Below, one piece after another: positions 10,794-23,022 of a stretch of DNA of 64,000 nt (position 1 is its first letter; each line of letters opens with the position of its first letter). This DNA is from Leptobrachium leishanense. Its lineage: Eukaryota; Chordata; Amphibia; Anura; Megophryidae. The position numbers and the translations under genes are program-made. The stretch lies in the NCBI GenBank assembly GCA_009667805.1, contig CM019067.1, positions 243,137,721 through 243,201,720 of the forward strand, given 5' to 3'. Under the pieces are notes generated by a model. The model saw only the letters and a program-made list of their open reading frames with translations. It did no database searches and had not been told where the DNA came from.

Positions 10794-12273
10794 GGGCTAT
10801 ATTACGTTCTGAATGCTACAGTGGGGACTCTAACGTGGAAAAACCTGCAGCAGCAGGTTTCCCCATAACGTCTCTATTTTAGTGTTAGATTTCAGGGCAG
10901 GTGCTACCACGGCACCTTGCCCTTGAGCGGAGCGCTACCCTCGGTGATACTTGCGGTAGTGCTTCCCGTGTCACTGCAAGTATTACCTACTGAAGTTCAT
11001 AGGACTCCATGGAAGGTTGCGCTGCCAGACCGCGAGCCCTGTGTGATCACGCACTTGGTATGCTTGTGCACCGATTTTTTTTTCGGTTCGATTCGGTTCG
11101 ATTTGTTCGGATGTTTAAAATTTTAGATTCCGCTCGTTTCGACCGATTTCTGTTTCGATTCGGTTCGGTTCGGCTCGTTTTTCGTGTACATTTTTTTTTC
11201 GGAATATCGACCATTTTTCGTGTTTTCGGGTCACTTTGCTCGTTTTTTGTATCGACTTTTTGGAAATTTCGGAAATTTTCCTTTTTTCGGAACTTCTGTT
11301 CTCCTCGTTTCAAAGTGTCTACGATAATTCTGGCGATTCTATCGTGTTTTTTTTATTAAATAAAGATCCTTTTTTTCTTATGAATAATTGAATATATATT
11401 TCACAGCTTTATTTAATCATATTAAAATGGTATGAAAGCCAAGGAACAAAAAAAATGAACAAAACGATTTAAAAAACGCTAAAGTGGCCCGAATGCCACA
11501 AGAAACAAGTGATACGTATTTACAAATACAAAATTTACAGAATCAGCGATATAACCGATAATAGTTAAATATACGATTTCCAGAATTACCGAAATGGAAC
11601 CGAAATCACGAATGGAACCGAAATCATGAATTGAGCAAAAATAAATTTTGATTTGACACATTTCAAGTCCATTCGAAAAATCCAAAAAAAAATTGTTTCG
11701 GCTCGGAAAACTTTTCGGATCTATCGGTTTTCGGGTCCGACCTGATTCGGAAATTCAGCCGAATCCGAAGACACGAATCGGGAAATTTCGTGAAAATCCC
11801 GAAATTCCGAAACCCGAAACGCACATCCCTACTTGCGAGATTGTGCGTTGTCGCGTAGTGATCGCAGAGTGAGATTTGGGACTATTTTCCCCCAGTTTCA
11901 CGGCCAGGACAAGCGGTGGATTGGGCCACCGTTCCCGCCGCGGTATGAGAAGTTTTATTGGGGGAGGGCCTGTTTAGGGGCTGCTAAATGATACTGCAAA
12001 AGCGGAATCAGTTAGCACCAGCTTTTAGGTGTAGCTAAAATATAAGTTTAACCCATCGGTACAGTAATTAGTGCTAGGACTTTGTAATACCTTACTTACC
12101 CTAATGCTGATTATTGTTTGCGCTCCCCATGTAAAGTATAGGCTTTGCAAAGTAAAGTAAGCTGAGGCAAGCTAGAGATGTAATATGGGGAGCAGGCGTA
12201 AAAGTCACTTATCCTAGCGTTAACGCTTACATATCCGAACACTGCAGGTAGCATTTAGTATGTAATCTAACCC
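10794..12273. mobile_element. MITE with GGGCTATATTAC termini, disrupted by a hAT-like insert
   Basis: The 26-bp inverted termini are GGGCTATATTACGTTCTGAA on the left and GGGTTAGATTACATACTAAA on the right reversed, each continuing into TGCTAC. The flanks CTA and ATA may be a decayed 3-bp duplication. The inner arms share the GCGCTCCCCATG block with the 2065, 14114 and 15500 elements. About 770 bp in the middle (11059-11831) is a separate hAT-like insert. Without it the element is about 710 bp, the size of its relatives. Confidence 0.6.
11059..11831. mobile_element. hAT-like MITE rich in TTCGG/CCGAA motifs
   Basis: The right end reads CGCACATCCCTA, the reverse of TAGGGATGTGCG, the same terminus type as the perfect-TSD hAT elements at 38997 and 50796. 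The left end is diverged (TATGCTTGTGCACCGA). Long arms are filled with TTCGGTTCGATTCGG-type repeats, inverted between the two halves. Flanking ACTTGGTA and ACTTGCGA match at 6 of 8 positions if the boundary is shifted by one or two bases. Arginine-rich open frames of 88 and 116 codons inside reflect the motif repetition and are not genes. Confidence 0.55.
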
Positions 12274-12640
12274 ATAGTCTCTTCAATTATAGAGCGATTA
12301 GCTGAAAATCGCATATATAAGAAATAATGCAAAGTATCAACAAATTTATGGCAATAACTACATTTATCCGTAGGGTGTCTGGTTAAACAATATTTATGTT
12401 TGCTGCAATAAAAATTTCCTTAGGTTCTGATACTTTAGCCAGTAAGATACTGGTCTTGACAAGTAATAAATTCCTTGTTGTGTTCACAGAACCTTGAATG
12501 GGGAATTTTTGAGCTACAACTGTACATTGTGACATTATAATAATGAGAAGTGCAAAATAATTACATAATAGGACTTTTAATTCCTATCAAAGTGTAGAAA
12601 GGGCCATGCTACAAAATAGGCCCACAGAAAGGATGACTTA

Positions 12641-12822
12641 CAGGTCTATTAAAAAAAAGGTGAAATTCCGGAGAATGACTGAAGAAGTGAAAATTCAGGG
12701 TCAAAATGGCCAAAACAGAAAAATTCTCCCATTTATCTCACTTTCCAAATCGGCTACTTGGTCTAGATTGTTCTCTTCTCCTGCAAGTTCGCCTGGTTTT
12801 CACCATTCTTTGAATAACCATG
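12641..12822. mobile_element. Short CAGGGTTATTCA-family MITE, diverged copy
   Basis: Its core (GAGAATGACTGAAGAAGTG, AAAATTCTCCCATTTATCTC, TCTAGATTGTTCTCTTCTCC) is shared with copies at 19149, 24323 and 29440. The left terminus is eroded (CAGGTCTATTAAAA); the right terminus TTTGAATAACCATG is recognisable. Non-coding. Confidence 0.65.
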
Positions 12823-12871
12823 TATGTCTGCATTGAAGGGCATTTGGAACCCTCTATCTGCGACTCCATTG

Positions 12872-13290
12872 TTACAAGGTCATTTTAGGTATTACTGAAA
12901 AGACCATCGCATGACCTTTCCAATGATACCAAACATGACAAGGTTTAATTGAACAAAAAATAAAATAATAAATAAATATTTCCTTTTTTTTCTTACTAAC
13001 ATAGCAATAGTGTTCACTTTTTAATTATAAACTGAATATTGATGGTGTACTAACTCGCCATCACATTTCTCATGTCACCAACAAGTGTGGAGGTGATGGC
13101 ACCACCAGTTATTGCGCATTGTTCCATCAAAAACCTATACCACCGCACTGCAGAGAGGAGCGCTGGGGGGACTATGGAACCCCGTGTCTCTAATCTTTAC
13201 ACTGCACAAGGTCAAGTGAGGCGTCATTGGACAGGTCAGAGTTTGGCCTTTGCATTGATCTCAAACATGACCATGTAAAATCTAAAAGAT
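12872..13290. repeat. Palindromic repeat with TCATTGGAAAGG-type module
   Basis: The left arm contains GACCTTTCCAATGATACC followed by AAACATGAC. The right arm has the reverse (TTTGGCCTTTGCATTGATCT then AAACATGACCATGTAAAA). The same module occurs near 22060, 39780, 43370, 47310, 57100 and 59850. It is probably the core of one or more decayed DNA transposons; outer ends were not located. Confidence 0.45.
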
Positions 13291-14110
13291 GAAAAAAAAT
13301 AAAGGTTTATTTATTTCTTTTTAGTTCCAAAGCAATGGCATTGTACATTTGCCACATAAAATGAGCAATACCACTGCTATTACTCACAATCTCATTTCCC
13401 ACACTGGGAGCGAGTTCAGTGTTTTATAGATAGTCATATTATTCATATAACACCATCCTCCAAAACACAAGCTAAAATATTCATTTAATCAGTTTTGGGT
13501 AAAACTGTGTATTTTCTCAGAAAAAAACAATAACAGGTTCCCATTTCATTTTTTTAACAAGAATGCCCTATAGAATATATAACCGCTAATGTTTGGATCA
13601 TAAATTGTGATAAAATAATTTCACATGCTGAAATCTGAATGGAAATTTCGTCACGCAGTATCTGCCTGGATAGATATACCCATATCTGTACTAATAAATA
13701 ACTTAAAATATGTTTTCATTTCACTGAATTCCAAAAAAGCCCACCAAAATCTTCAGCTCCAGGCCCATAGAGATCTTAATCTGGCCCTGATCATATCTGT
13801 ATTTGTTATAATACTTTAACAGTGTGAGATATGATTTATTTTATTGCTAAAAATAATTATGATAATATAGATTTTAACATGTAAAAAAGAGATAGATACA
13901 GTACATGAACAGTGAGAGCTGTCCAAATAAAACTCGAATAAACAAACTGGAATTTTATGCTAGTACTTAGGGTACACAGGCATTATATAAAACGATTTAA
14001 CTCCATTGATTCCAAGCATTTTACGTTGAAAAAATATTAATATAACATTTATTCTCAACATGGCATGTATAGTTAACAGTTAAATGTAGGCTAAAGCAGT
14101 TTGTAAAGTA
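13291..14110. other. No gene; unassigned AT-rich sequence
   Basis: Nothing recognised. The only open frame over 60 codons, at 13625-13819, has no domain. Confidence 0.45.
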
Positions 14111-14113
14111 TAT

Positions 14114-14853
14114 GGGCTAAATTACAATCTTCACGCAAACGTTTGCGCCGGCGCAAAAAAAACATTAACGCGTGGGGTAAAACCATTTGCGCCGAATCCC
14201 GTATTACATAGTCAGCGCAACAACCGTGTGCAATCGTCTACCGCGAGTGAACCTGCGCGAACCCTGCGCGTACTTACTGTACTTTGTGCATCCTATACTT
14301 AACATTGTGAGCGCAATTGTGAATGTGCGCTGGTACGAGTATGGTATTACAATCTATTCGCGGTAATTACTGCATAACCTTTGTGCGCATAATTTTAGCA
14401 ACTCCTAAAAGCTGGTGCTAACGGCATATCTGAACAACCTGGCTAACTCTGAATATCCAAGCCCATAAAAAGGAATGCACCAAAGCACAGTGGCCCATTC
14501 AACTCATACCAAACCAATACAATGGATGAAGTTGTGTGTGCATGTATTATTGCTGCAGCATATATGCTCGGATTGACATTGGCAGACGCAATTTGGTAAC
14601 GTGAGACAGGTGTGGTTCTTAATTCTGATTGTCTGAATCTTGAAAAAAGACTGCTCGCGCAAAGATTTTTGTGCGAGACGGTACTGCGCGTGCATTTGGG
14701 CGCGTCCTGTTTGCGCGCGCAATTGATCAGCCGATGAAAAAAGCCACGAGGATTGTAATTCCAGCGGTGATTTGCGCACGCAAAAGTTTAATGCTTGACG
14801 TGAAGATTTTCGCTTTGCGCGAGGCTTTTTGGGTGAAGAATGTAATATAGCCC
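14114..14853. mobile_element. MITE with GGGCTAWATTACA termini and TAT duplication
   Basis: The inverted termini are GGGCTAAATTACAATCTTCA on the left and GGGCTATATTACATTCTTCA on the right reversed, flanked by TAT at 14111-14113 and 14854-14856. The interior has many CGCGC and GCGCAA tracts and the diverged block TATACTTAACATTGTGAGCG shared with its relatives. At 14522 an ATG opens a 25-codon frame (MDEVVCACIIAAAYMLGLTL) before a stop. This could be the remnant start of the parent transposase, but that is speculative. Confidence 0.65.
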
Positions 14854-14856
14854 TAT

Positions 14857-15499
14857 ATGTGTTATTCTGAGATAGTTAAAAGGTTATTTCATTTTTATTT
14901 TATTTGTTCATCCTTTATCAAAACTTTGTTGGGATGAAAAGTGCTAGACACTAGATGGTGTCCCTTTTTTCACAATTTCAAGCACAGTTAAAATATTTGA
15001 AATACATGCCAATGTGTCAAATACTGTAAATATAAAATGAAAGGCAGATTTATTGGTGGTAGAAGCCATATTTTTCAAGTTTGTTAGTTCCTATCAATCC
15101 ATGATGAGATTTTTAGCAAATGCAACTTCAAAACAATTAGAAAACTATGTAAAAAATATATATTTTATTGGTATAATGTCTGCAGATAGATACAACCGCT
15201 TATATTTGTACCTTACCACATTTTTGAGAAATTTTAATAACTAGATAACATTAATTTTAATAATAAGATATTGAAAAATATCTGTATATAAATGTGTATA
15301 AATATTTGTTAAATAAAATGTTTAGAATTAGCCAATATATTAAAATTAGGATAAATGTCAATAAAGGATACATTGATAATATAGCCTACTGCAACAGCAG
15401 CGACATTGCTGACCAGATCCATTGCTATGGTGTATGGGGCCAAGAGAACACCTGTGCTGCATTCCTTTCAATTGCCTGTTAACTTGGTGCAAGTACCCT
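14857..15499. other. No gene; AT-rich sequence
   Basis: Short frames only (62-63 codons at 15053 and 15294). No named repeat. Confidence 0.45.
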
Positions 15500-15828
15500 T
15501 TTTTTTGTCCTTTTCGTCAGTTAACACCAGGGTTGAGCAGTAGGTAAATTTTTACAATTAACGTATGTGTAGAAATTAGCGCCAGGACCAAACGATCTGT
15601 TGGTTACAATACAGCAAATGCTCTGTAGCGCTCCCCATGTTAAGTATAAGACACGGTAAGTACAGTAAGCTCACGCTACGAATCGTTAATTGCCACGCGC
15701 TAAGTGTTTTTTGCTTTTTTTATAGCAGGAGGCAAACAATCTGTTGGTCCGGCGCTAGACTGAATTTACCTGGCGCTAACCCGAAAACATGCTGACGCTG
15801 GGGTTAGCTCACGCCAGGTGATAGGGCC
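15500..15828. mobile_element. Probable partial MITE related to the GGGCTATATTAC group
   Basis: It contains GCGCTCCCCATGTTAAGTAT, TAAGTACAGTAAGCTCACGC and GTTAACACCAG blocks shared with the elements at 2065, 10794 and 14114. The right end GGTGATAGGGCC resembles the expected GTAATAGGGCC terminus. I could not fix the left end, so the start is approximate. Confidence 0.45.
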
Positions 15829-16304
15829 CTATAATGGCAAGGAGACTCTGTTACTGCAGCTCAGAGCGACGTTGGGTTTATTGAAGCAGAGAAACCGCTG
15901 TTCTCTCATCATTACACTTTCATTACTTTGCCTATGTAAAAAGGTGATAGGTGTAAAATTTTAATATTAAAATGTTTCATTTAATCTATTTAAAAATTAT
16001 ACAGATTCACAATCACTGCTGCTCTTAAAAATATATAGTTAGATAGATCAATAGATGATGAATGATAACTAGATTTCATAGATACATGAAACACATAAAA
16101 TTTAATACACAAACCTTATTTTTTATTTGTGTTATAAGTGAATTTAAACTAACATTCTGCATTCTAAGAAAAACTACATAATGAAATCTAAAGGCAACAT
16201 GTAGATAGCTTCAAGTTGCGTCTGCCTGTGTTCTGTTGACCAGTAGAGGGAGCTCTTGGATTAAGTAGCATTTCAACACCAACAAAATCTTTTTACTACT
16301 TGCT
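15829..16304. other. No gene seen
   Basis: Nothing beyond short AT-rich runs. Confidence 0.4.
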
Positions 16305-16575
16305 CTAAACATATATATATATATATATATAATTGATCCACATGGAGGCATTATAGGGCTTCAATAAAAACAATAATATTTATTCAAAGCTACATTAAAT
16401 AAAAATAGCCCAACGTTTCGACCCAACACTGGGTCTTTTTCAAGGTATTGAAGGATACCTTGAAAAAGACCCAATGTTGGGTCGAAATGCTGGTCTATGT
16501 TTTTTTTAAATTTTTAATTTTAATGTAGCTTTGAATTAATATTATTACTTTTATTGAAGTCCTGGAGTGCCTTCA
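16305..16575. repeat. Palindromic repeat with stem-GAAACGTTGG motif, preceded by (AT)n
   Basis: After an AT microsatellite (16310-16332) comes an imperfect inverted repeat centred near 16449. The arms run from the ATTGAAGCCCTATAATG region on the left to TTATTGAAGTCCTGGAGTGC on the right. Each arm carries GACCCAR-loop-TTGGGTCGAAA preceded by CTTGAAAAA on the reading strand. The same motif class occurs at 53164-53190. The architecture resembles terminal repeats of Penelope-like elements, although no coding part is present. Confidence 0.55.
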
Positions 16576-16677
16576 AGTGGAACAATTATAAATATATTTG
16601 GAGTTTAGCACCTAGGCACTAAATTGGATTATTACACTGAGCAGATAGTCGGCTGGTTCAAAACTGCTGCATATACA

Positions 16678-16711
<34 letters not shown>

Positions 16712-16712
<1 letters not shown>

Positions 16713-16955
16713 TTAGGTAGGCCGTGTTAGTCCAGATGCCAAAATCACGAGTATAGCAGTCTGTAGTGATACCTTTTTTATTGGACTAACGTTGCATTTA
16801 AAGTACAAGCTTTCGAGAGTGATCCTCCCTTCGTCAGGTCAGTAAGCTTCTATACCTGACGAAGGGAGGATCACTCTCGAAAGCTTGTACTTTAAATGTG
16901 ACGTTAGTCCAATAAAAAAGGTATCACTACAGACTGCTATACTCGTGAATTTTAT
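16712..16955. repeat. Inverted Penelope-type terminal repeat pair
   Basis: Two inverted arms (about 16715-16840 and 16848-16948) contain GTATAGCAGTCTGTAGTGAT, ACCTTTTTTATTGGACTAAC and ACAAGCTTTCGAGAGTGATC or their reverse. The same sequence flanks the GIY-YIG fragment at 36219-36757 and recurs at 37081-37180, which ties it to Penelope-like elements. TA microsatellites bound it on both sides (16678-16712, 16955-16975). Each arm has a CTGACGA-A-GGGAG-loop-CTCTC-GAAA motif reminiscent of a hammerhead ribozyme core. Confidence 0.6.
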
Positions 16956-16979
16956 ATATATATATATATATATATCCGA

Positions 16980-19145
16980 CCTCACCAGGGATAATCCTTC
17001 AACCATAGTATAGAAAATGTGAGAATGGCATTTGACATTTTGACGAAATTGCTGTACAGGGACTGAAACCTAGATTTTTATTTTCTTTGTTGGTTTTTAT
17101 GTATCTTATTATCATTTTATCTATATTAATTTATTTTGCTCATCATTTACTATGTCTTTTTTTTCTGACTAGTAACTGTTTAGTCTGGCCACACATACAG
17201 TTAGCTATACACAAGCCATGTGGCTGCTCCATACATTAGAAATGGATTATTAATTGTGAAATATTAATTTCCCTTTTCATCTCACCTAAAATGAAAATGT
17301 GTCAGCAGAAAAGGACAAGATGTGACAGTGTATGTTTTATCATATCGCCGTATTGTACAATAAAGGGGCATTATCTTTACTGACCTTTTTGCTAAATTAT
17401 ACCAAAACACACCGAATCACCAAATATCATCGCTCTCGCAAAAGAAGAATTAAAAATGATTATAAAATATCAGAAGAAACACTGCGGATCATATGTCACT
17501 TGTGTCACTCAGCATTGGTATATGGCTTTTTAGAGAGTCAATAAAAGGCCCTTTCGACATAGTCTTCATTATGTGCACGTTGAAGAGAGAAAAAAATCAA
17601 GTCTGCACTTAACGTCAAAAATACACATGCCATACTGGGAGAATGCTTGAAACAGTTGATTATTTGAAGTTTATGACTTGTTGAGTAATACGAGCACTAC
17701 CGACTGATACAACTTAAATTCATGGCCGTTCCAGACATTTTTATGAATATACAATATTATTAAGATAGGGAAACTCTACACATAGCAGTTTATCACTGCA
17801 CACAAATGTTTTATGCTTTTTTCTCTCTTCTGTACTAGAAGGAAACGTGGAAACCAAAGTTTCAGATTTTTACAACAAAGAACGGTTCGACAGATACATG
17901 TAAATCTTCAATAAAGCTGCACAAAGAACCTTTGTTAGGACATCAAAGTGGAATAACAAAACCAGGGTTACAATCCTTTTATTATGGGAAACATTCAGTG
18001 TGAAACATTACCTTCATGTGCAGAAGGAAACCTCAAACTTCTGAAACTGTCTGCATATGTTTTTAATACTGCTTCAATGCCAAAGTGCTCAATTCCTTTT
18101 CTACTATATCATTTATATAACGAGTCGCACTGCGTATAGGTAGCGATACAATGATGTGATGAGCTGAGGCATATCTGAGACGTTAGACTACTTACGGATA
18201 CAGATGACGTGTCATTGAGCATGATTAAAAAGATCATCCTTAAAAGCTTACAAGAATAAAAAAGGAAGATGTAGGGATAGAGTCAAAAATGGATGGACGA
18301 TGATGTGCAACTGAAACCTTTGACTTTAGGACGGGTCCTTTCCAGCATGTCAATCGGCGCGAATCGTTCGCTATTGAAACATCAGAGCTTATAAAGGAGT
18401 AAAGACCCTAAAACAACTGCAACATTTTTAACATTGATCTGTAGATCAAGTGCTGAAGCTATTCCAAAAAACATCCGCCTGGATAGGTGTATATTAGATG
18501 CATATTGTTAGACTTTGAACAAAAGTCACGGAGGAGGCATGTGTCATCGTAGAGTTCTTGTGACGATGTTCATACAAGCCCTGCACAAAACACTAATACA
18601 TAAAAAAATATTTTTTCACCATCTTCAGACACTTTATCATTATGAAGAAATTATTTATTATTCCCTGTAATGTTTTATATTACATAGATTATACAATTTT
18701 CAATGTACTAATGACTGGCTATGCAGCACGTATGTTTTCTGCTACTTCCGTGGTCAGTTATTTATTTATAGTTGAAATGTGAGCATGTGAGCTTTTTACT
18801 TTAATACATTAATAGTTAATATTATAGTATGTTGTCCATGTCCACTACATTATAACATTATGAGGCCTTATTTAAATAAATATGTCAGTGCTTTATTCAA
18901 AAACTATGTTTCGGCCCCATAATATCATGGTATGTAAAGACGAGTAATGCAATCGGTGCATTTAATAGCAGTTTCAGCTTCCTTTGAAAAATGTGTGTGC
19001 CATATCATACTAATTTCATTGAAATAATATGCTTTCTACAGTTTACTTTATGTCTTCATGTTTAATAAATTCACTACATTCTTTCTAGCAACCAGCTTCA
19101 CCTTCCCTCTGCTCCCATTTGTTTCACTTACCCCGTCTCTTAGAT
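16980..19145. other. No gene; unassigned sequence
   Basis: More than 2 kb with no named repeat and no open frame beyond 70 codons. The part at 18120-18560 is less AT-rich but has no recognisable coding similarity on either strand. Confidence 0.45.
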
Positions 19146-19148
19146 TGT

Positions 19149-19318
19149 CAGGATTATTCAAAGAAAGGTGAAACTCAGGAGAATGACTGGAGAAGTGAAA
19201 ATTCTAGGTCAAAATAGCCAAACCAGAAAAATTCTCCCATTTATCTCACTTCCCAAATCAGCTATTTGGTCTAGATTGTTCTCTTCTCCTGGTTTTCACG
19301 TTTCTCTGAATAACCCTG
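19149..19318. mobile_element. Short CAGGGTTATTCA-family MITE inserted in a LINE/SINE tail
   Basis: The termini are CAGGATTATTCAAAG and CTCTGAATAACCCTG, flanked by TGT at 19146-19148 and 19319-19321. The flanking retroposon reads through: TTTAGATTGT before and TGTAAGCTCAC after correspond to a single TTTAGATTGTAA in the relative at 2866-2880 (reversed). This fixes a 3-bp target duplication for the family. Length is 170 bp, non-coding. Confidence 0.8.
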
Positions 19319-19321
19319 TGT

Positions 19322-19488
19322 AAGCTCACGGGATGTCTGGCTGAGCACTTCTGTATTTCCTAGACAAGCTATCCTACGGGCAGGGTTGTCTTTTCCTCAT
19401 TTATCATGTATGTCTCATGTTTGTGCTCCCCCATTGTACAGTGCTACGGAACTTGTTAGCGCTTTATAAAAACTTGTAACTGTAAAAA
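19322..19488 (+). repeat. LINE/SINE 3'-tail copy
   Basis: It runs from AAGCTCACGGGATGTCTGGC to the CGGAACTTGTTAGCGCTTTA tail and CTTGTAACTGTAA. It is colinear with the split copy at 2016-2895. A few further bases of it lie left of the MITE at 19149. Confidence 0.65.
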
Positions 19489-21441
19489 TAACAGCTATTT
19501 ATCGTGACAGTTGATTGAAATATGTGATGCATAGTTAAGACTTAAACATCTGGTTAATTAGCAATTTTGCATAAAGATTGTTATTCTAAAATGGTGCAAT
19601 ATTTAAAAAAAATATAAATGTGAACATTTTCGATTGTATTTGTTTATCCTTTCCTGGAATATTGAAGAATAAAAGGTTCTAAACTCTAGATCGTCTCCCT
19701 TATCTTACACAATTTCACATGGGGTCTGAGTTATTAGAATACAGGCAGAAATGACCTCTGTGTCAAATAAAGTCAATGTGATAAAGATATATAATAGAAA
19801 TGGCGAGATCTCCTGCTTATGGGGATTATTAGCAGATTATTAGAGAGCTTCTACTCATGAGATTATTAGCAATTCAGCTTCCAAAAAATACTATTAGAAT
19901 ATAAAAATATTAGAATGTGGATTCATGGCTGCATATAAAAGTTACTGTAACACCATATAGCTGTACTGTAGAGGAATATGCATCTATAAGTACCTGAATC
20001 GAATCCCTGTGCAGTAGTGAGTAATTCCAGAGCTCTCCCTGTATTATGTCCTCTCCCTGGCTGTTGTATTACAACAGTACATTTAGTTGAACGTATTATT
20101 ACAGTGACCGTGGGGCTGTTCCTCGTAACTTCTTTATGATAATACAGGGTGACAGGAGTGAGATCTTACAGAGAGAATTGTTTCTCCCCAGCAAGAACAC
20201 TAATCTTGCATTAAAAAAATATGCAATGGGATTATATGGGCCAATTAGCAATTTTCCTTGTATTTCAATGCAAAATCGTGTATACATGTTATTGGGAGTG
20301 ACAGGGTTAATTTTCTAAATATCTGCCTGTAGTATTTGGAGTCACTTTAATTTAATACTAATAATATTCTTGAAAAGATTTTGCAAAATCAACCAAAACG
20401 TATTGGTTCTGCGTTCTGCGTTTAAGGGTAAAAAGATCTTGTAAGAGTTGCAACAAGTAGATACAATACCGACTCCTATACGAGGACGATCCCACGAGGA
20501 TTTTCCCAGCCTTATTGTAAGGAAGCATATTTGTTTTACATACTGCCTTTTCGACAGAATTTAAATCATTCTTGCGCCAAGACATACCGATAGCCCTAAA
20601 ATTAGACATTGTGTCCTTCCTATGGATATAAAATTGCACAAAAGACACACATACATTAACTTCATTAAGTGGGATCTTCAGTAAATGCTTAGACTTAATA
20701 TGTTTCTGATCCCCATAACTAATGGCTTATGTCCATGAAACTCAGTGATATATGATTTGTGGGAAAAAAATATATCCCCTGTGTCGAGTCACCCTGGTTA
20801 ACTGACATTCATTAGGTTTTCAACGTACACATGTACTACATTTTCTTGTAATCGATTACTAGTGTGAGTGTGCTGTAGACATCCAGTGCAAAACGAGGCT
20901 GAGATACTTCCTGTAGAGCATCTGCTGATTTAGTACTTTCTCAGTTCATATGAACAGTTAAGTTCATAGGCCAAGTTTTTTTTTCCAGCCATGCTAAAAG
21001 AACTGTACGGAAATAATATCTTGTTAGTGTGGTTCTCTGTTTACGTTGGTAAATAATACATGGTATTTAAAGCATTAACAGTAGACCAGCGTTAGCATGG
21101 GAAAGTCAAAGAAGAGGATTATTGGTAGTCGAGTGAGAGCTGACAAGTAACCTTTGTGATTTAACAAAGAGGATATTAAAAACTCTTCCCAGATATTCTA
21201 GGAAAAATGGGTAGAAATTCATATAATACAGTAGGGTATAGATTCAAAAGCTAATTTAAGTATGTTTCCTTTTCCTGTGAATTTGCTCTCACTGTAATTC
21301 ACAATACAAGCAGATACAAGAGAAAACGTTCTCACATTCTCTTAAACAGACATGTTTGAGTTATTATTTTCAGCTTACGTTTCATTTAACTTTTTCGGCA
21401 GTTTTTTCGAAAAAATTGATATATTGGCGAGTAATAGTGGT
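19489..21441. other. No gene; unassigned sequence
   Basis: Nothing nameable. Open frames (20099-20648) are 96 codons or less, on both strands, without domains. Confidence 0.45.
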
Positions 21442-22740
21442 TTAGCCCCTTAAGGACGGGAGTAATTTTACAACTTCTGCGCTGTTTTGGAAGTAGAAGT
21501 TTGCTGAGCTCATTTTGACCGTTTTTAAGTCACGTATTATTATACCACCCAGACAAATTATATATCGTTCTTTCCGGCAGACTCAGCAGATTAATAATAT
21601 ATCATTATTATATGTATATGTCATGCCCTGCCGAAATGCTATAACAAAAAATGTAGACAAAAGTAAAAAAATGTGAATTATTTTCAATAAAATAAAATTT
21701 CAAAGTGTGTAAAGTATTTATTTTTTTAATTTTATTATCCGAGCCTTTGCGGTCATATTCTATGGGGTAGACTTGTTAAAAAAATTAGAACAGGGAACCC
21801 ATTTTTTTTTGGGGAAAAATTGCACGATTTTAGCTAAGCCCCCCATAAAAAAAATCATTAGTGAAGCATCATTGTTCACATTAGAATTGAAATGTGAAAA
21901 ATAATGCTGCATTAAAAAAAAAAACACAGTTTTTTATTTTTTTATATTAAAAAAAAAAAAAACACCGGTTCTAATTTTTTTATTAATTAATTAATTCTTC
22001 TTTTATTATTTTTATTTTTTAATTTCTTACACTCTTCATTTAGTTTTAACATGGCCACGTTTGATATCTTTGGAAAGGCCATGCTCTGGCCTTTCCAGCA
22101 CAGCAATATCATACATGACCCCCTAGCTGCCACCGATCAGGAGATAGGAGCGTTCTTTGAACCCCTTTATCTCCTCTATGGGATTTCCTTAGGAAATCCC
22201 TTTGCAGCTAGGGGGTTCCCCGATTAACTGACAGTTAATCTGACAGTTGACGCGGGGGGACCCAGAGGTGGGGGCTACCATCCAAGATGGCGGCCCCCAC
22301 CGGAAAAAGGCCACGGTCTTGCACCGATTGGTGCCAGGCCGCGACCTGGCAACTAAGAGGTTAACCCCCTACATCGCTGGAAAGGTCAGGCTGTGACCCT
22401 TCCAGCGATGCTGGTCACAGCGTCCTAGTCCCCGGCGATGGGGAGATAGAGGGATCCAAAGGATCACCCCCCTCCCCCTCAGGCGTTTTCCCTACTCCGG
22501 CGGGGGGGACGCCTGAAACTGACGTCATCGCACCCCCGGCGTGATGTCGTCACTGTGCCGGGAGGAGTAAACCCTGCCGATCTGACTCCGTGGGACTCAG
22601 ATCAGCGAGGGAGCCGCCGGAGGAGGTGAGTATCTGCCGAGGGAGGCTGCAAACGCCGCGGATGTACCATTACGTCCTGCGGCGTTAAAGCCCGCCTAAT
22701 GCAGGTTGTAATGGTACGTCCTGTGGCGTTAAGAGGTTAA
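21442..22740. mobile_element. 1.3-kb piggyBac-type non-autonomous element
   Basis: The left end TTAGCCCCTTAAGGACGGGA (TTAA with one change) and the right end, reversed, TTAACCTCTTAACGCCACAG are imperfect inverted repeats at TTAA sites. Internal blocks shared with the elements at 39239 and 42737 are TATATCGTTCTTTCCGGCAG, ACAAAAAATG, GGTTATATT-type and TTTGGAAAGGCCATGCTCTG. The right part is GC-rich, with CGGCGGGG tracts and two GGTACGTCCTGYGGCGTTAA-like units. No transposase reading frame remains. Confidence 0.65.
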
Positions 22741-22960
22741 TCAACCACAACTTTTTATCAACCATAACTTAAAAAAATATGTTTTGATAAAAAGCTGCCT
22801 GAAAAAGTATACTTGTTGACATGATAACAGAAAGCAATAAATTATGTATATTATTTTATTATGTTGGTATATTGTATTTGTATGTTTTTTATGTTAATGA
22901 TGTATTAATTACTGCTATGTTGTTGGCTATGATATGATGCCACAATTAACATACATTTAT

Positions 22961-23022
22961 TTATAAAGCATTTTACCAGGAATGATACATTGAGATTTCT
23001 CTCATTTTCAAGTATGTCCTGG
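22961..23022. repeat. Repeat A, 5' fragment
   Basis: It reads CATTTTACCAGGAATGATAC followed by ATTGAGATTTCTCTCATTTT, matching the first third of repeat A at 7726 and 32518. Confidence 0.6.

Noticed and set aside
11009..11359. 116-codon Phe/Arg-rich frame and its 88-codon Lys/Arg-rich antisense partner
   Set aside because: Both are translations of reiterated TTCGG/CCGAA motifs in a hAT-like MITE arm.
16305..16955. Long terminal repeats of a retrovirus-like element
   Set aside because: The repeats are inverted rather than direct, lack TG..CA ends, and have no polyprotein or primer-binding site. Penelope-type architecture fits better.
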